A DNA stretch of 60,061 nucleotides from DASSYK01 sp036258315. Its GTDB lineage: Bacteria > Actinomycetota > Thermoleophilia > Solirubrobacterales > 70-9. Position numbers and translations under genes: made by a program. The notes below the pieces were generated by a model. The model was not told where the DNA came from and searched no databases. It saw nothing but the letters and a program-made list of their open reading frames with translations. The stretch is taken from positions 1 to 60,061 of the forward strand of contig DATADX010000063.1 in the NCBI GenBank assembly GCA_036258315.1, given 5' to 3'. Shown here one piece after another: positions 8,323-18,995 of this stretch. How positions within the stretch are numbered: the stretch's first letter is position 1; every line of letters starts with the position of its first letter.

Positions 8323-9279
8323 CTAGCTCGCGCGCGGGTGCGCCTTGAAGTAGACCTCCCTCAGCTCGTCGCCGGAGAGGTGGGTGTAGAGCTGGGTGGT
8401 CGAGAGGTCGGCGTGGCCGAGCATCTCCTGGACCGAGCGCAGGTCACAGCCGCCCGACAACAGATGGGTGGCGAAGGAGTGGCGAAGGGTATGCGGGCTC
8501 ATCCTGCCGCCGAGCCCTGCGCTCGCCGCGTGGCGATGGACGATCTTGTAAAGGCCCTGCCGCGTCAGCGGGCCGCCCCTGAAGTTGAGGAAGAGCTTGT
8601 GCTCGTCGCCGTCGCGGAGCAGCTGCCGGCGCCCCGAGCGCAGGTACGCCCGGATCGCCGCGATCGCCTTGTCGCCGACCGGCACGACTCGCTCCTTCGA
8701 GCCCTTGCCGCTGACCCGAAGCACCCCGGCGTCCAGGTCGACGTCGCCGACCTCCAGCGAGATCGTCTCCGAGGCCCGCAGGCCCGAGGCGTACATCAAC
8801 TCCAGCAGCGCCCGATCACGGTAGACCGCGGGCTCGTCCCCGCGCGGCTGCGCGAGCAGGTGCTGGACCTCCGCGTAACTCAGCACCTCGGGGAGCTTCC
8901 TGCCGCGCCGCGGCGTCGGCAGCTCGGCGGCGGGATCGCGGTCGATCAGCTCCTCGCGGCGCAGGTGCCGATAGAAGGAGCGCAGGCATGCGGCCTTGCG
9001 GTGGACGGTCGCGCTCGAGGACGGCGGCGTGCCGTTCCCGTCGCCGCTCGCGACCTGCGCGAGGAACAGCGACAGGTCCTCGGCGCTCGCGGTGGTCGCC
9101 TCGCGGCCGTGCTGGGCGAGGAAGCGGCCGAACTGGAGCAGGTCGGTGCGGTAGGCCGCGAGCGTATTGCGGGACAGCCCCCGCTCGAACTCGAGGTGGG
9201 CGAGGAAGTCGAGAACGGTCGCCTCGAAGCGCGGCGAGGGCTGAATCTCCGCATCGGGCGCCGGGGCCATCGTGGCCAT
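8323..9279 (-). CDS. xerD: Tyrosine recombinase XerD
   Basis: 318 residues. Resolves chromosome dimers at dif sites with its partner. The N-terminal SAM-like core-binding domain covers about 15-115. The catalytic domain carries R in ASGLRASE, K in GKGSKERVVP, HTLRHSFATHLL, the second His in GHADLSTTQLYTH and the nucleophilic Tyr in the same segment. Full length with all catalytic residues, on a housekeeping-type locus between Nudix and mutM, so it is not a phage integrase. XerC versus XerD identity is from overall resemblance. Confidence 0.93.
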   Translation of the reverse strand: MATMAPAPDAEIQPSPRFEATVLDFLAHLEFERGLSRNTLAAYRTDLLQFGRFLAQHGREATTASAEDLSLFLAQVASGDGNGTPPSSSATVHRKAACLRSFYRHLRREELIDRDPAAELPTPRRGRKLPEVLSYAEVQHLLAQPRGDEPAVYRDRALLELMYASGLRASETISLEVGDVDLDAGVLRVSGKGSKERVVPVGDKAIAAIRAYLRSGRRQLLRDGDEHKLFLNFRGGPLTRQGLYKIVHRHAASAGLGGRMSPHTLRHSFATHLLSGGCDLRSVQEMLGHADLSTTQLYTHLSGDELREVYFKAHPRAS

Positions 9280-9299
9280 GCGCCCTTACTTCGCCGTGG

Positions 9300-9833
9300 C
9301 TAGAGCAGCTCCTTGAGCATCAGCAGCCCGATCAGCGACTTCGCGTCCTTGCAGCGGGCGATCGCCGAGCTCAGATCCCCGAGCGGCAGCTGCACGATCT
9401 CGATCCGCTCGTCGCCCTCGGGCCCGGTCGGAACGTCGTACAGCTCCGTCGCGAGGAACAGGTGGACACGCTCGTTGCTGTAGCCCGGGCTCGCGTAGAA
9501 GCTCTTCAGCTCCCGCCAGTCTCCGGCGGACTTTCCGATCTCCTCGGCGAGCTCGCGCTGGGCGCACTCGAGTGGACTCTCGCCCTCGATGTCGAGCTTG
9601 CCCGCCGGAAGCTCGAGCAGCGCCGGCTCCTCGACCGGCTCCCTCGGCTGTCGCACCATGTAGAGGACGCGGCCGTCGTGGGCGACGATCGTCACCGCGC
9701 CCGGGTGGATCACGACCTCGCGGACGTCCGTGCCCCCGTCCGGGTAGCGGAACCGATCCATCCGCACCGAGATGATCGGCCCCTTGTGGACCAGCTTTCC
9801 GCCGATCCTCTCGAGCTCGTCGCCGTCGTTCAT
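9300..9833 (-). CDS. Nudix hydrolase, ADP-ribose pyrophosphatase type
   Basis: 177 residues from ATG 9833, chosen because GGAGG lies 4 bases upstream; an in-frame ATG at 9878 would overlap the preceding gene. The Nudix box is complete: G-x5-E-x7-REL-x-EE-x-G within GKLDIEGESP...RELAEEIGK. The segments YMVRQPREPVEEPALLELPAGKL and SPGYSNERVHLF are typical of ADP-ribose/NDP-sugar pyrophosphatases. It lies between the M20 peptidase and xerD in one transcription unit. Confidence 0.9.
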   Translation of the reverse strand: MNDGDELERIGGKLVHKGPIISVRMDRFRYPDGGTDVREVVIHPGAVTIVAHDGRVLYMVRQPREPVEEPALLELPAGKLDIEGESPLECAQRELAEEIGKSAGDWRELKSFYASPGYSNERVHLFLATELYDVPTGPEGDERIEIVQLPLGDLSSAIARCKDAKSLIGLLMLKELL

Positions 9834-9861
9834 TCGGCCTCCGTGGTCGTGATCGTCGCGA

Positions 9862-11040
9862 TCAGGAACTCGAATCATCGCCGGCCATGGCGGCGCGCGC
9901 GTCGCCGGCCGTGCGCGTTGCCGAGGCCCGCGCCCCCTCCTCGATCACGGCCTCGCAGACCGCGAGCATCTCCACGATCGCGTCAGCGCTGACCGACTCC
10001 TGCGGGGTGTGGTTCGCCTCGGTGCCGTTGGCGAGCAGCACGCACTCGAATCCCCCGGCCATCAGGGCGTTCGCGTCGCTGCCGCCGCCTGTCGCGACCA
10101 GCTGCGGCTCGTGGCCACGGCGGCGGAGCGCCTCCGAAGCAGCCAAGACCGAGGGCGATTTCGGATCGATCCGGTAGCCGCGAAACATCTCACTCACCCG
10201 AACGTCGACATCGCAGCCGTGCTCACCGGCGGCCCAGGTGCAGGCATCGACCATCTCGCCGATCGTCGCCGCCGCCCGCTCAGAATCGATGCTGCGCGCC
10301 TCGCCTACCACCCTGCAGCGTCCGGGGACGACGTTGGAGGCGGTGCCGCCCTCGATCACACCGACGTTCGCGGTCGTCTCCTCGTCGAGGCGGCCGAGCT
10401 TCATCCCGGCGATCGCCGCGGCCGCGGCGGCGATCGCGTTGTGCCCGTCCTCGGGGTTGATCCCCGAATGGGCCTCGAGCCCGTGGAAGCTCGCCTCGAG
10501 ACGCTTGTACGTCGGCGCCGCCACGATCACCTCGCCGATCGGGGTCGCATGGTCGATCGCGTACCCGAACGGCGAGCGCAGCGCGTCGGTGTCGAGCTCC
10601 TTCGCGCCCCGCAGCCCCTCCTCCTCGGCGACAGTGAACACGAGCTCGATCCCGAGCTCGGCGGGATCGCTCGCGTGGCGCGCGGCAAGCTCGATCAGGA
10701 CCGCGACCGCGGCCTTGTTGTCCGCGCCGAGGATCGTCTCCCCCGCGCTGCGAAAGACGCCGCCCTCGTCGACGACCTCGATCGGGCCATCGTGCGGGAC
10801 GGTGTCGAGATGCGCGCTGAGCATCACCCAACCATCCCCCCGACCGGGCACCCGAGCGATCAGGTTGCCGGCCGCCGCCCGCGCCGGCCCCGCCGCCCCG
10901 TCCTCGGAGACCTCGACGCCCAGCTCGCGCAGCTCGGCGAGCACCGCATCGGCTACCGCGCGCTCCTCCCCGGTCGGGCTGGCGATCTCACAGAGCCGCA
11001 TGAAGCGGTCCAGCATGCGCTGTTCATCAGCGTCGCGCAT
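9862..11040 (-). CDS. M20 family metallopeptidase (PepT-like)
   Basis: 392 residues. Zinc-dependent amino/carboxypeptidase. Metal ligands are visible: H in SAHLDTV, D in GADNKAA, the catalytic E pair in AEEEGL, D in AIDHATP, and a C-terminal His in TEANHTPQE. The central dimerisation domain starts near AHSGINPEDG. It resembles tripeptidase T-like proteins that trim peptides in the cytoplasm. It starts 56 bp beyond a small tandem repeat that separates it from pyrG. Confidence 0.87.
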   Translation of the reverse strand: MRDADEQRMLDRFMRLCEIASPTGEERAVADAVLAELRELGVEVSEDGAAGPARAAAGNLIARVPGRGDGWVMLSAHLDTVPHDGPIEVVDEGGVFRSAGETILGADNKAAVAVLIELAARHASDPAELGIELVFTVAEEEGLRGAKELDTDALRSPFGYAIDHATPIGEVIVAAPTYKRLEASFHGLEAHSGINPEDGHNAIAAAAAAIAGMKLGRLDEETTANVGVIEGGTASNVVPGRCRVVGEARSIDSERAAATIGEMVDACTWAAGEHGCDVDVRVSEMFRGYRIDPKSPSVLAASEALRRRGHEPQLVATGGGSDANALMAGGFECVLLANGTEANHTPQESVSADAIVEMLAVCEAVIEEGARASATRTAGDARAAMAGDDSSS

Positions 11041-11096
11041 CGGCCAAGGCTATGCCAGACGATCGCTGCACCGCCTGCGGGGCTATGGCCCCACGA

Positions 11097-11155
11097 ACCG
11101 TGCAACCGCTCGGCGCGGGTACTAGCTGCGCACCGTGCAACCGCTCCGGCCGCGA

Positions 11156-11165
<10 letters not shown>
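11097..11165. repeat. Tandem duplication of about 34 bp at the pyrG 3' end
   Basis: Two imperfect copies, 11097-11130 and 11132-11165. Both begin ACCGTGCAACCGCTC and end ACTAGCTGCG, with a small indel between. The second copy contains the pyrG stop codon, so the duplication carries the end of the gene into the pyrG/M20 spacer. Confidence 0.85.
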
Positions 11166-12853
<1,688 letters not shown>

Positions 12854-12932
12854 TTGACTCTGCCGATCGAGTCTAGTTGCTGCGGCAGCGGAACTCGCTC
12901 GGTGGCGGCCGAGATCGACCGAGTATGCGGAG

Positions 12933-14618
12933 CTAGGCGGCTTCGAGCAGCCGGCGAGCGTGCTTGCTCGCGGTCTTGTCGCCGCGGTCGGCGCCCAGCA
13001 TCCGGACGATCTCGGCGACGAGCTCGTCGCCGTCGACGCGCTTGACAGTCGCGGTCGCCTGCCCGCCTCCGACATCCTTCTCGATCCGGAAGTGCTCCTC
13101 GGCGAGCGAGGCGACCTGGGGCAGGTGGGTGATGCAGAGAACCTGGCGCTCGGAACCGAGCGCCCGCAGCCTCTCCCCCACCACCCGCGCCGTGTTCCCT
13201 CCGACGCCGGCGTCGATCTCGTCGAACACGAAGGTCGCGGCGCCGCCCCGCGCGCCCTGCCCGGCGAGCGCCAGCATCACCCGCGAGAGCTCGCCGCCCG
13301 AGGCCGCGTCGCGGAGCGGTGAGACGGGCATCCCCGGATTCGTCGCGACCAGGAAGGTGACGGTCTCCTGACCGCTCGGCCCGAATCCGCCGGGGTGGGG
13401 CTCGAGGCTCACCTCGAGGCTGGCACCGCTCATCGCCAGCCGGTCCAGCTCCGCGGCGACGCGCTTCTCGAGATTCCGCCCCGCCTTCGCGCGCGTCTCG
13501 CTCAGCTGCGCGCCCAGGTCGGTCCGTCTCCGAGCGGCTGCGTCGAGCGCGCCCTCGAGCTCGTCGGCGCGCTCCCCGGCCCCCTCGATCCGCTCGATCT
13601 CCGTCCGGCAGCGCTCGGCGTGGGCGAGGACGGCGTCGACGGAGCCGCCGTGCTTGCGCTTCAGCCGCTCGATCGCCTCGAGCCGCTCCTCGACCTCCTC
13701 GAGCCGCCCCGGCTCGGCCTCGACCCCCTCCGCATAGGACCGCAGCTCGGCCGCGAGCTCGCGCGCCTCGACCGTGAGCCCGCGGGCGCGCTCAACGAGC
13801 CGGTCGAGCTCCGAGTCGACGCCCTCCTGGCCGGCGATCGCCGTCTCGGCAAACGCCAGCGACTCCGCAGCCCCGCCATCGTCGCCGCTTCCCGCCACGG
13901 CCTCGAGCGCCGCCCCCGCGGCCGCCTGCAACGCCTCGGTATGGCGGAGGCGAGCCCGCTCAGGCTCGAGCTCGGCTTCCTCGGCCGAGTCGGGCTTCGC
14001 CGCCTCGATCTCCTCGAGCTCGAAGCGGAGCAGGTCGAGATCCCGCTCCCGGGCCCCCTGTCGGTCGCGCAACTTTGCCAGCTCGCGCTCGATCGCGAGC
14101 ACCTCGCCGTGGGCCACGCGGTACTCGCGGCGGCGCGCGAGGTGCGCATCGCCGGCGAACCCGTCGAGCGTCTCGAGCTGGGCCGAGGCGAGCGTCAGCT
14201 TGCGGTGCTCGTGCTGGCCGTAGAACGCGAGCAGGCGCGAGCCGAGCGCCTTCAGCTCCGGCGCCGACGCGGAGCGGCCGCCGAGGAAGGCACTGGTCCG
14301 GCCCGACGCCGCAACCCGGCGGCCGAGCACGACCTCCCTCGTGCCCTCGGGCAGCCGCGCGGCGATCTCCGCGAGCTCGGGATCGTCGAGCAGCCCGTCG
14401 GGAAGCTCGAACGCTCCCTCTACATAGGCCTCCGCGGCACCCGGCCTGACGATCTGCGGACGTGCCTTGCCCCCAAGGATCAGGTCGAGGGAGTGGGCGA
14501 GGATCGTCTTCCCGGCGCCGGTCTCGCCCGTGATCGCGTTCAGACCGTGGCCCAGGCGCAATTCGGCGCGCTCGATCAGCAGCAGGTTCTCGATCCTCAG
14601 CTCGAGCAGCATCGGCAC
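12933..14618 (-). CDS. recN: DNA repair protein RecN
   Basis: 561 residues from GTG 14618; an ATG at 14612 is equally possible. SMC-like ATPase acting in double-strand break repair. Walker A GETGAGKT (31-38) is near the N-terminus. A long Glu/Arg/Ala-rich coiled coil occupies about 150-380. The ABC signature SGGELSRVMLAL and Walker B TFVFDEIDAGVGG are C-terminal. It is upstream of pyrG and 38 bp after the DHA2 exporter. Confidence 0.96.
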   Translation of the reverse strand: MPMLLELRIENLLLIERAELRLGHGLNAITGETGAGKTILAHSLDLILGGKARPQIVRPGAAEAYVEGAFELPDGLLDDPELAEIAARLPEGTREVVLGRRVAASGRTSAFLGGRSASAPELKALGSRLLAFYGQHEHRKLTLASAQLETLDGFAGDAHLARRREYRVAHGEVLAIERELAKLRDRQGARERDLDLLRFELEEIEAAKPDSAEEAELEPERARLRHTEALQAAAGAALEAVAGSGDDGGAAESLAFAETAIAGQEGVDSELDRLVERARGLTVEARELAAELRSYAEGVEAEPGRLEEVEERLEAIERLKRKHGGSVDAVLAHAERCRTEIERIEGAGERADELEGALDAAARRRTDLGAQLSETRAKAGRNLEKRVAAELDRLAMSGASLEVSLEPHPGGFGPSGQETVTFLVATNPGMPVSPLRDAASGGELSRVMLALAGQGARGGAATFVFDEIDAGVGGNTARVVGERLRALGSERQVLCITHLPQVASLAEEHFRIEKDVGGGQATATVKRVDGDELVAEIVRMLGADRGDKTASKHARRLLEAA

Positions 14619-14656
14619 CCGTTCTAACGAGGAGTGCCGACGGATTAGTCCGGGAT

Positions 14657-16162
14657 CTAGACCGCGGCCGGCTCGGCCGGTTCCTCGGCCCCGGGGATCT
14701 CGTGCGAGACCAGATCACTCTCGCGGGTCAGCAGCAGGCCGAGCGCCGCGCCGGCGAGCGCGATCAGCGCACCGATCAGGAGAATCTCGTTGAGGGAGCC
14801 GATGAAGGCGTCGCGAGCGACCTCGACCGCCTGCGGGCCGCCCTGCTCGGCGAAGCGGGTGCCGCTCGAGGCGATCCCCTCCGCGGCACCGTCCGGGGCG
14901 TTCGCGGGCAGCCTCGTCTCGATCCCATGCTGGAAGATCGCACCGAGCGCCGCGATGCCCGTCGCGATCCCGACCTGGCGGAAGGTGTTGTTGATGCCCG
15001 AGCCCATCCCGGCCCGCTCCGGCGGGACGACGCCCACGGCGGTGGACGCGATCGCGGGGTTGGTCATCCCGATCCCGGCGCCCGCGACGAGGAAGCCCGC
15101 GAGCAGCGCCGTCCACTCCGAGTCAGGCTCGAGGCCCCGCATCAGCAGCAGTCCCGTCCCGACGAGCCCGAGCCCGAGGCCGAAGAAGACCCGGGCCGGG
15201 ACCCTCGTCAGCAGCCGTCCCGCGATCGGCGCGACGAAGAAGGAGAGGAGCGTGATCGGGAGGAAGCGGACGCCGGCTTCGAAGGGATCGAAGCCGAGGA
15301 TGTCCTGCATGTAGATCGTGATGTAGAGGAACATCGAGAACATCCCGGCCGACAGGCAGAAGGCGACCGCGGAGACGCCGCTGAACGCCGGCTTGCGGAA
15401 CAGCGTCAGGTCGAACATCGGGTGGCTCGAGCGGAGCTCGATCAGGACGAAGGCGATCATCAGCGCCACCGCGCCGACCAACGAGGCGACTATCTGGGTG
15501 CTCTCCCAGCCCTCGGCGTTTCCCCGGACGAGACCGAAGATGAGCAGGAACAGGGACAGCGAGAAGGTCACCATGCCCGGCCAATCGACGGGCGGAGCAC
15601 TGGGGTCGCGCGACTCGGCGACGCGGGTGAGCGTGAGCGCGATCGCGGCCACGCCGATCGGGACGTTGACGAAGAAGATCCACTCCCAGCCGAGCGCATC
15701 CGTGAGCGCGCCGCCGATCAGCGGGCCGATCGCGACGGCGCCGCCGACGGTCGCCCCCCAGATCCCGAACGCCGTCGCGCGTTCGGAGCCGCGGAACTCT
15801 TGGGCGATCAGCGCCAGCGTCGTCGCGAACATCGCCGCGCCGCCGATGCCCTGCACGGCGCGCGCGAGGTTCAGGAACGTCGGGCTCGTCGCGAGGCCGC
15901 AGAGCAGCGAGGCGACGCTGAAGACCAGGAACCCGAGGGCGAAGATATTCCGGCGGCCGAGCCGGTCGCCCAGCACCCCCGCCGTCAGCAGGAAGGCGGC
16001 GAGCGTCAGCGAGTACGCGTCCACGACCCACTGGAGGTCGCTGAAGCTGGCGTCGAGGTCGCGCTGGATCTCGGGGAGCGCGACGTTGACGATCGTGATG
16101 TCCAGCAGGAGCATGAACATCGCCACGCAGGTCGCCAGCAGGGTCCACCACTTCCGCTCCAT
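14657..16162 (-). CDS. DHA2-family MFS drug/proton antiporter
   Basis: 501 residues from ATG 16162, with GGAGGAGG six bases upstream; a GTG at 16165 lies too close. About 14 hydrophobic segments, as in EmrB/QacA exporters. Motif A is GVLGDRLGRRNIF after TM2, motif C is GPLIGGALTDALGWEWIFFVN, and the N-terminus reads LLLDITIVNVALPEI. It exports hydrophobic compounds by proton exchange; the substrate is unknown. It sits between nadK and recN, probably a separate unit. Confidence 0.93.
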   Translation of the reverse strand: MERKWWTLLATCVAMFMLLLDITIVNVALPEIQRDLDASFSDLQWVVDAYSLTLAAFLLTAGVLGDRLGRRNIFALGFLVFSVASLLCGLATSPTFLNLARAVQGIGGAAMFATTLALIAQEFRGSERATAFGIWGATVGGAVAIGPLIGGALTDALGWEWIFFVNVPIGVAAIALTLTRVAESRDPSAPPVDWPGMVTFSLSLFLLIFGLVRGNAEGWESTQIVASLVGAVALMIAFVLIELRSSHPMFDLTLFRKPAFSGVSAVAFCLSAGMFSMFLYITIYMQDILGFDPFEAGVRFLPITLLSFFVAPIAGRLLTRVPARVFFGLGLGLVGTGLLLMRGLEPDSEWTALLAGFLVAGAGIGMTNPAIASTAVGVVPPERAGMGSGINNTFRQVGIATGIAALGAIFQHGIETRLPANAPDGAAEGIASSGTRFAEQGGPQAVEVARDAFIGSLNEILLIGALIALAGAALGLLLTRESDLVSHEIPGAEEPAEPAAV

Positions 16163-16250
16163 CACCAGCCTCCTCCGATCGCTCCCGGCGCTGACCCGTG
16201 CAACTTAAGGCAGCCCCGCCGCCTGCGAGGTGCGCGAGGCGCGCCGGGAC

Positions 16251-17117
16251 TCAGATCCGCTGCTTCGCGAGGCGGCCGAACTTCTCGCGCATCCGGTGGT
16301 AGAAGGTCGCCCCCTTGTACTGGGCGAGACTCCCGACGCCGTCGCGGAAGCTGACCTCGACCTCCTCCCCCGGCTCGAGCTGGCAGCAGTGGTCGCCGTC
16401 GAGCTCGATCTCGACCGGCTCGCGGCCGGCGCCGTTCCCGACGTGGAGGACGTCGCCGGGTGCGACCACGAGGGCGCGGGCCGTCAGCGTGTGCGGGGCG
16501 ATGAAGCTGACGACGTAGCCCTGTACGCCCCAGGCGAGGATCGGGCCGCCGTTGGCGAGGTTGTATCCGGTCGAGCCGGCGGGGGTGGCGACGACGAGGC
16601 CGTCGCAGCGCACGTGGCCCACCTCCTCCCCCTGGACTCGGTAGGAGAGCTCCGCGACCCGGCCGTGGAGCGCGCGCACGAAGGTGACGTCGTTGAGGCC
16701 GAACCGGTTCTCGATGTCCAGCCCCAGCTCGAGCCCGGGCATCGACATCACCTCGAATTCGCCCCCAAACGCGTGTTTCAGCCCCTCGTCGAGCTGATCG
16801 CGCTCGCAGGCCGCGAGAAAGCCGATCGTCCCGAAGTTGATTCCGAACACGGGGACGCCGGTGCGCGCGTAGCGCCGCAGCGCGTAGAGGATGCTGCCGT
16901 CACCCCCGAGGACGAGGCAGAGGTCCGGGTGGTCGGGAAGATCGTCGACCGGCTTGCAGTCGGCGACGACGTCGCCGTGCTTGCGGTGCTCGTCGGGGGA
17001 GGCGGACAGCTCGATCCCCGTCTCGCGCGCCGCCGCGCACGCCGCGGCGACGGCCGACGAGGAGTTGTCGGGATGCATGTGCGTGACCAGCACCGCCGTC
17101 TTCACCACGACGCTCAC
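16251..17117 (-). CDS. nadK: NAD kinase
   Basis: 288 residues, GTG start. Phosphorylates NAD to NADP. Signature GGDGS at 71-75 with the catalytic Asp73, NFGTIGFLA, LNDVTF (normally NE/ND) and the CDGLVVATPAGSTGYNLANGG block. The start overlaps the tlyA stop by 4 bases (GTGA), so the two are translationally coupled. tlyA-nadK-recN order is common in actinobacteria; here a DHA2 exporter separates nadK from recN. Confidence 0.96.
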   Translation of the reverse strand: MSVVVKTAVLVTHMHPDNSSSAVAAACAAARETGIELSASPDEHRKHGDVVADCKPVDDLPDHPDLCLVLGGDGSILYALRRYARTGVPVFGINFGTIGFLAACERDQLDEGLKHAFGGEFEVMSMPGLELGLDIENRFGLNDVTFVRALHGRVAELSYRVQGEEVGHVRCDGLVVATPAGSTGYNLANGGPILAWGVQGYVVSFIAPHTLTARALVVAPGDVLHVGNGAGREPVEIELDGDHCCQLEPGEEVEVSFRDGVGSLAQYKGATFYHRMREKFGRLAKQRI

Positions 17118-17899
17118 GGCTCCACCTCGCTCAGCTCGGCCTCGAGGTCGGCCCGACGTCCCCGGCGGGCGAGCCAGAGAAAGCTCTCGCGGTTGCCCTT
17201 CGGGCCGGGCAGGCCCGACGAGGCGAGCCCGCGGACGACGAGGCCGATCCCCTCTGCGGCGGCCGCCACGAGGCGGATCGCCGCGCGGCGGTGCTCAGGA
17301 TCGCGAACCACCCCTCCCCGCCCGACCAGCTCCGGGCCGAGCTCGAACTGCGGCTTCACCATCGCCAGCAGGTCCAGATCCTCGTCGGCGACGGCGGCGA
17401 TCGGGCCGAGCAGCTCCGAGAGCGAGATGAAGGAGACGTCGACGGTGACGAGGCTCGGCCGGAAGGGGAGCTCCTCGTCCTCCAGGTGGCGGGCGTTGAC
17501 GCGCTCCATCACGGTCACCCGCGCGTCCTCGCGCAGGCTCCAGTCGAGCTGCCCGTAGCCGACGTCGAGCGCGATCACCCGCGCGGCGCCGCGGGCGAGC
17601 AGGCAGTCGGTGAACCCGCCCGTCGACGCGCCGACGTCGAGCGCCTCCCGTCCGGCCACCGCGACCGGAAGCGCATTGAGGGCGTTCGCGAGCTTGACGC
17701 CGCCTCGGGAGACGAACTCGGGACCGCCCTCGACGACCAGATCCGCGTCCTCGGGCAGCATCTGGCCGGGCTTGGCGACAGAGGGGCCGTCGGTCCCGAG
17801 CCGCACTCGCCCGGCCCGCACGCTTGCCGCGGCCGCCGAGCGCGACGCGGCGAGTCCTCGTTCGGCGAGCAGGGTGTCGGCGCGGCGGCGGGGGGCCAT
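17114..17899 (-). CDS. tlyA: TlyA family rRNA 2'-O-methyltransferase/hemolysin
   Basis: 261 residues from ATG 17899; the frame extends to 18037 but those codons lack family resemblance and cross the divergent promoter. TlyA methylates 16S and 23S rRNA, affecting capreomycin sensitivity. The N-terminal S4 RNA-binding domain (ADTLLAERGLAASRSAAAASVRAG) precedes a Rossmann methyltransferase with SAM motif LDVGASTGGFTDCLL, VDVSFISL and VKPQFE. It is first of the tlyA-nadK pair. A CRP-type palindrome lies 59 bp upstream. Confidence 0.94.
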   Translation of the reverse strand: MAPRRRADTLLAERGLAASRSAAAASVRAGRVRLGTDGPSVAKPGQMLPEDADLVVEGGPEFVSRGGVKLANALNALPVAVAGREALDVGASTGGFTDCLLARGAARVIALDVGYGQLDWSLREDARVTVMERVNARHLEDEELPFRPSLVTVDVSFISLSELLGPIAAVADEDLDLLAMVKPQFELGPELVGRGGVVRDPEHRRAAIRLVAAAAEGIGLVVRGLASSGLPGPKGNRESFLWLARRGRRADLEAELSEVEP

Positions 17900-17957
17900 G
17901 ATCGGCGAACGGTAGCCGCTGCGCTGCGTGTTGATCGCTCCATTTGCTGCGGAATCA

Positions 17958-17975
17958 CTGTGATCGCCCTCACAG
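17958..17975. promoter_or_regulatory. CRP/FNR-type operator candidate
   Basis: CTGTGA-TCGCCC-TCACAG: perfect 6-bp half-sites with a 6-bp spacer, matching the TGTGA-N6-TCACA consensus of CRP-family regulators (GlxR/Cmr in actinobacteria). It lies between the divergent starts of tlyA (17899) and the small membrane gene (18012), in a comparatively AT-rich stretch. Binding itself is inference. Confidence 0.55.
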
Positions 17976-18011
17976 ACAGATCGCACATACGTTCGTACTC
18001 TGTATGGTCCC

Positions 18012-18380
18012 ATGACTCTCACCAGAGCCATCCCCATTCACGTGCACGGCGCCGTCGAGGTGCTCGCCGCGCCGCTGCTGCTGGTCGCGCCCTTTGCGCT
18101 CGGCTTCAGCGCCGCCGTCGGAGCGCTCTCGCTCGCGCTCGGCGTGCTGTTGATTGGGCTGGCCTTATCGATCTACGGTGGCCAGGCCGACCGCCCCCCG
18201 CTCCCGCTGACCGCCCACGCCGGCTTCGACTACGCGCTCGCCGGAGCGACGGTCGCGATCGGACTCGCCGTCGGCCTGATCGCCCGCGACCTCACCGCCG
18301 CAATCTTCCTGGTCGGGTTTGGTTCCGCGCACATGGCGCTGACCGCTTCCACGCGGTACACGCGTCCGCTCGGGGCCTGA
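18012..18380 (+). CDS. Small four-helix membrane protein, SPW-repeat-like
   Basis: 122 residues, mostly hydrophobic, with about four membrane helices: 13-33, 36-54, 70-88 and 93-112. The opening IPIHVHGAVEVLAAPLLLVAPFALGF resembles the halves of SPW-repeat membrane proteins, whose role is unknown. The start ATG is 37 bp downstream of the CRP-like palindrome. The gene ends about 65 bp before a strong terminator, so it is probably monocistronic. Confidence 0.75.
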   Translation: MTLTRAIPIHVHGAVEVLAAPLLLVAPFALGFSAAVGALSLALGVLLIGLALSIYGGQADRPPLPLTAHAGFDYALAGATVAIGLAVGLIARDLTAAIFLVGFGSAHMALTASTRYTRPLGA

Positions 18381-18446
18381 GTTCCGGCTTACCTCCCACA
18401 GACAACACAGCAGTACACATATCTCTCCTCCCTGTAGTACCCCAAG

Positions 18447-18475
18447 AAAGCCCCGCTTCGGCGGGGCTTTCTCTT
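18447..18475 (+). terminator. Rho-independent terminator
   Basis: AAAGCCCCGC-TTCG-GCGGGGCTTT, a 10-bp perfect stem with a UUCG tetraloop, then CTCTT; outer CAAG/CTTG bases can extend it. It is placed to stop the 18012-18380 transcript. From here to 18655 (about 180 bp) no gene or further signal was seen. Confidence 0.88.
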
Positions 18476-18668
18476 GGGCTGCCTCGCGGCTGGGCGAGCG
18501 AGTCGCGTCGGTTGGCGCTGGCGCTACATCGTGGAGTTCCATTACGGGGTGAACCGGCCTACGCGGGCCGGGTCCCCGCGGAGCTACCTCCTCCCTAAGT
18601 GCGGGTCGCTGTGACTCGAAGATCGAGGGCGGATTCGACAGAATGCGCGGTCGGAAAAGGAGGAGAGC

Positions 18669-18872
18669 TTGCCGACGATCTTCTACGAAGCACAGGGGCC
18701 ACCGCCAGTTGAGTTCTTGGAACACAGGGTCCAGGAATCGGTGGAGGACGTGACGAACGCGGTGAACGCCGCTCTCGCCGCCAACCTCAAGTACGTGACG
18801 TTCACGCACGTAGGCGACGGCAAGCAATTCAGCGTCGCCGCCGAGGACGTGCAAGGGATCAGGGACGAGTAG
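18669..18872 (+). CDS. Small conserved-looking hypothetical protein (67 aa)
   Basis: The start is TTG 18669, supported by a strong Shine-Dalgarno AAGGAGGAG at 18656-18664. The protein is not low-complexity. A predicted helix (EHRVQESVEDVTNAVNAALAAN) is followed by a strand-turn-strand KYVTFTHVGDGKQFSVAAEDV and an acidic end. The beta-hairpin recalls small FlbD/YlzI-like proteins, but I do not assign it. It stands alone between a terminator and a convergent MFS gene. Confidence 0.6.
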   Translation: MPTIFYEAQGPPPVEFLEHRVQESVEDVTNAVNAALAANLKYVTFTHVGDGKQFSVAAEDVQGIRDE

Positions 18873-18995
18873 GCTCCCGCGAGCGGCGAGGCGCTCGTCG
18901 GCGCCCGGCTCGTCGGGGCTCCGGCTCCTCGGGCTGCAGCGGCTCCGGGGGGCGGCTCCGACGATCCGCCCGAGATCGACGATTAGCGTCGGACC

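Noticed and set aside
12854..13075. N-terminal extension of pyrG
   Set aside because: The codons overlap recN, encode Ser/Arg-rich low-complexity sequence and lie before the conserved CTP synthase start.
17900..18037. Longer TlyA starting at 18037
   Set aside because: The additional residues are not S4-like and would cover the divergent promoter and CRP-type site.
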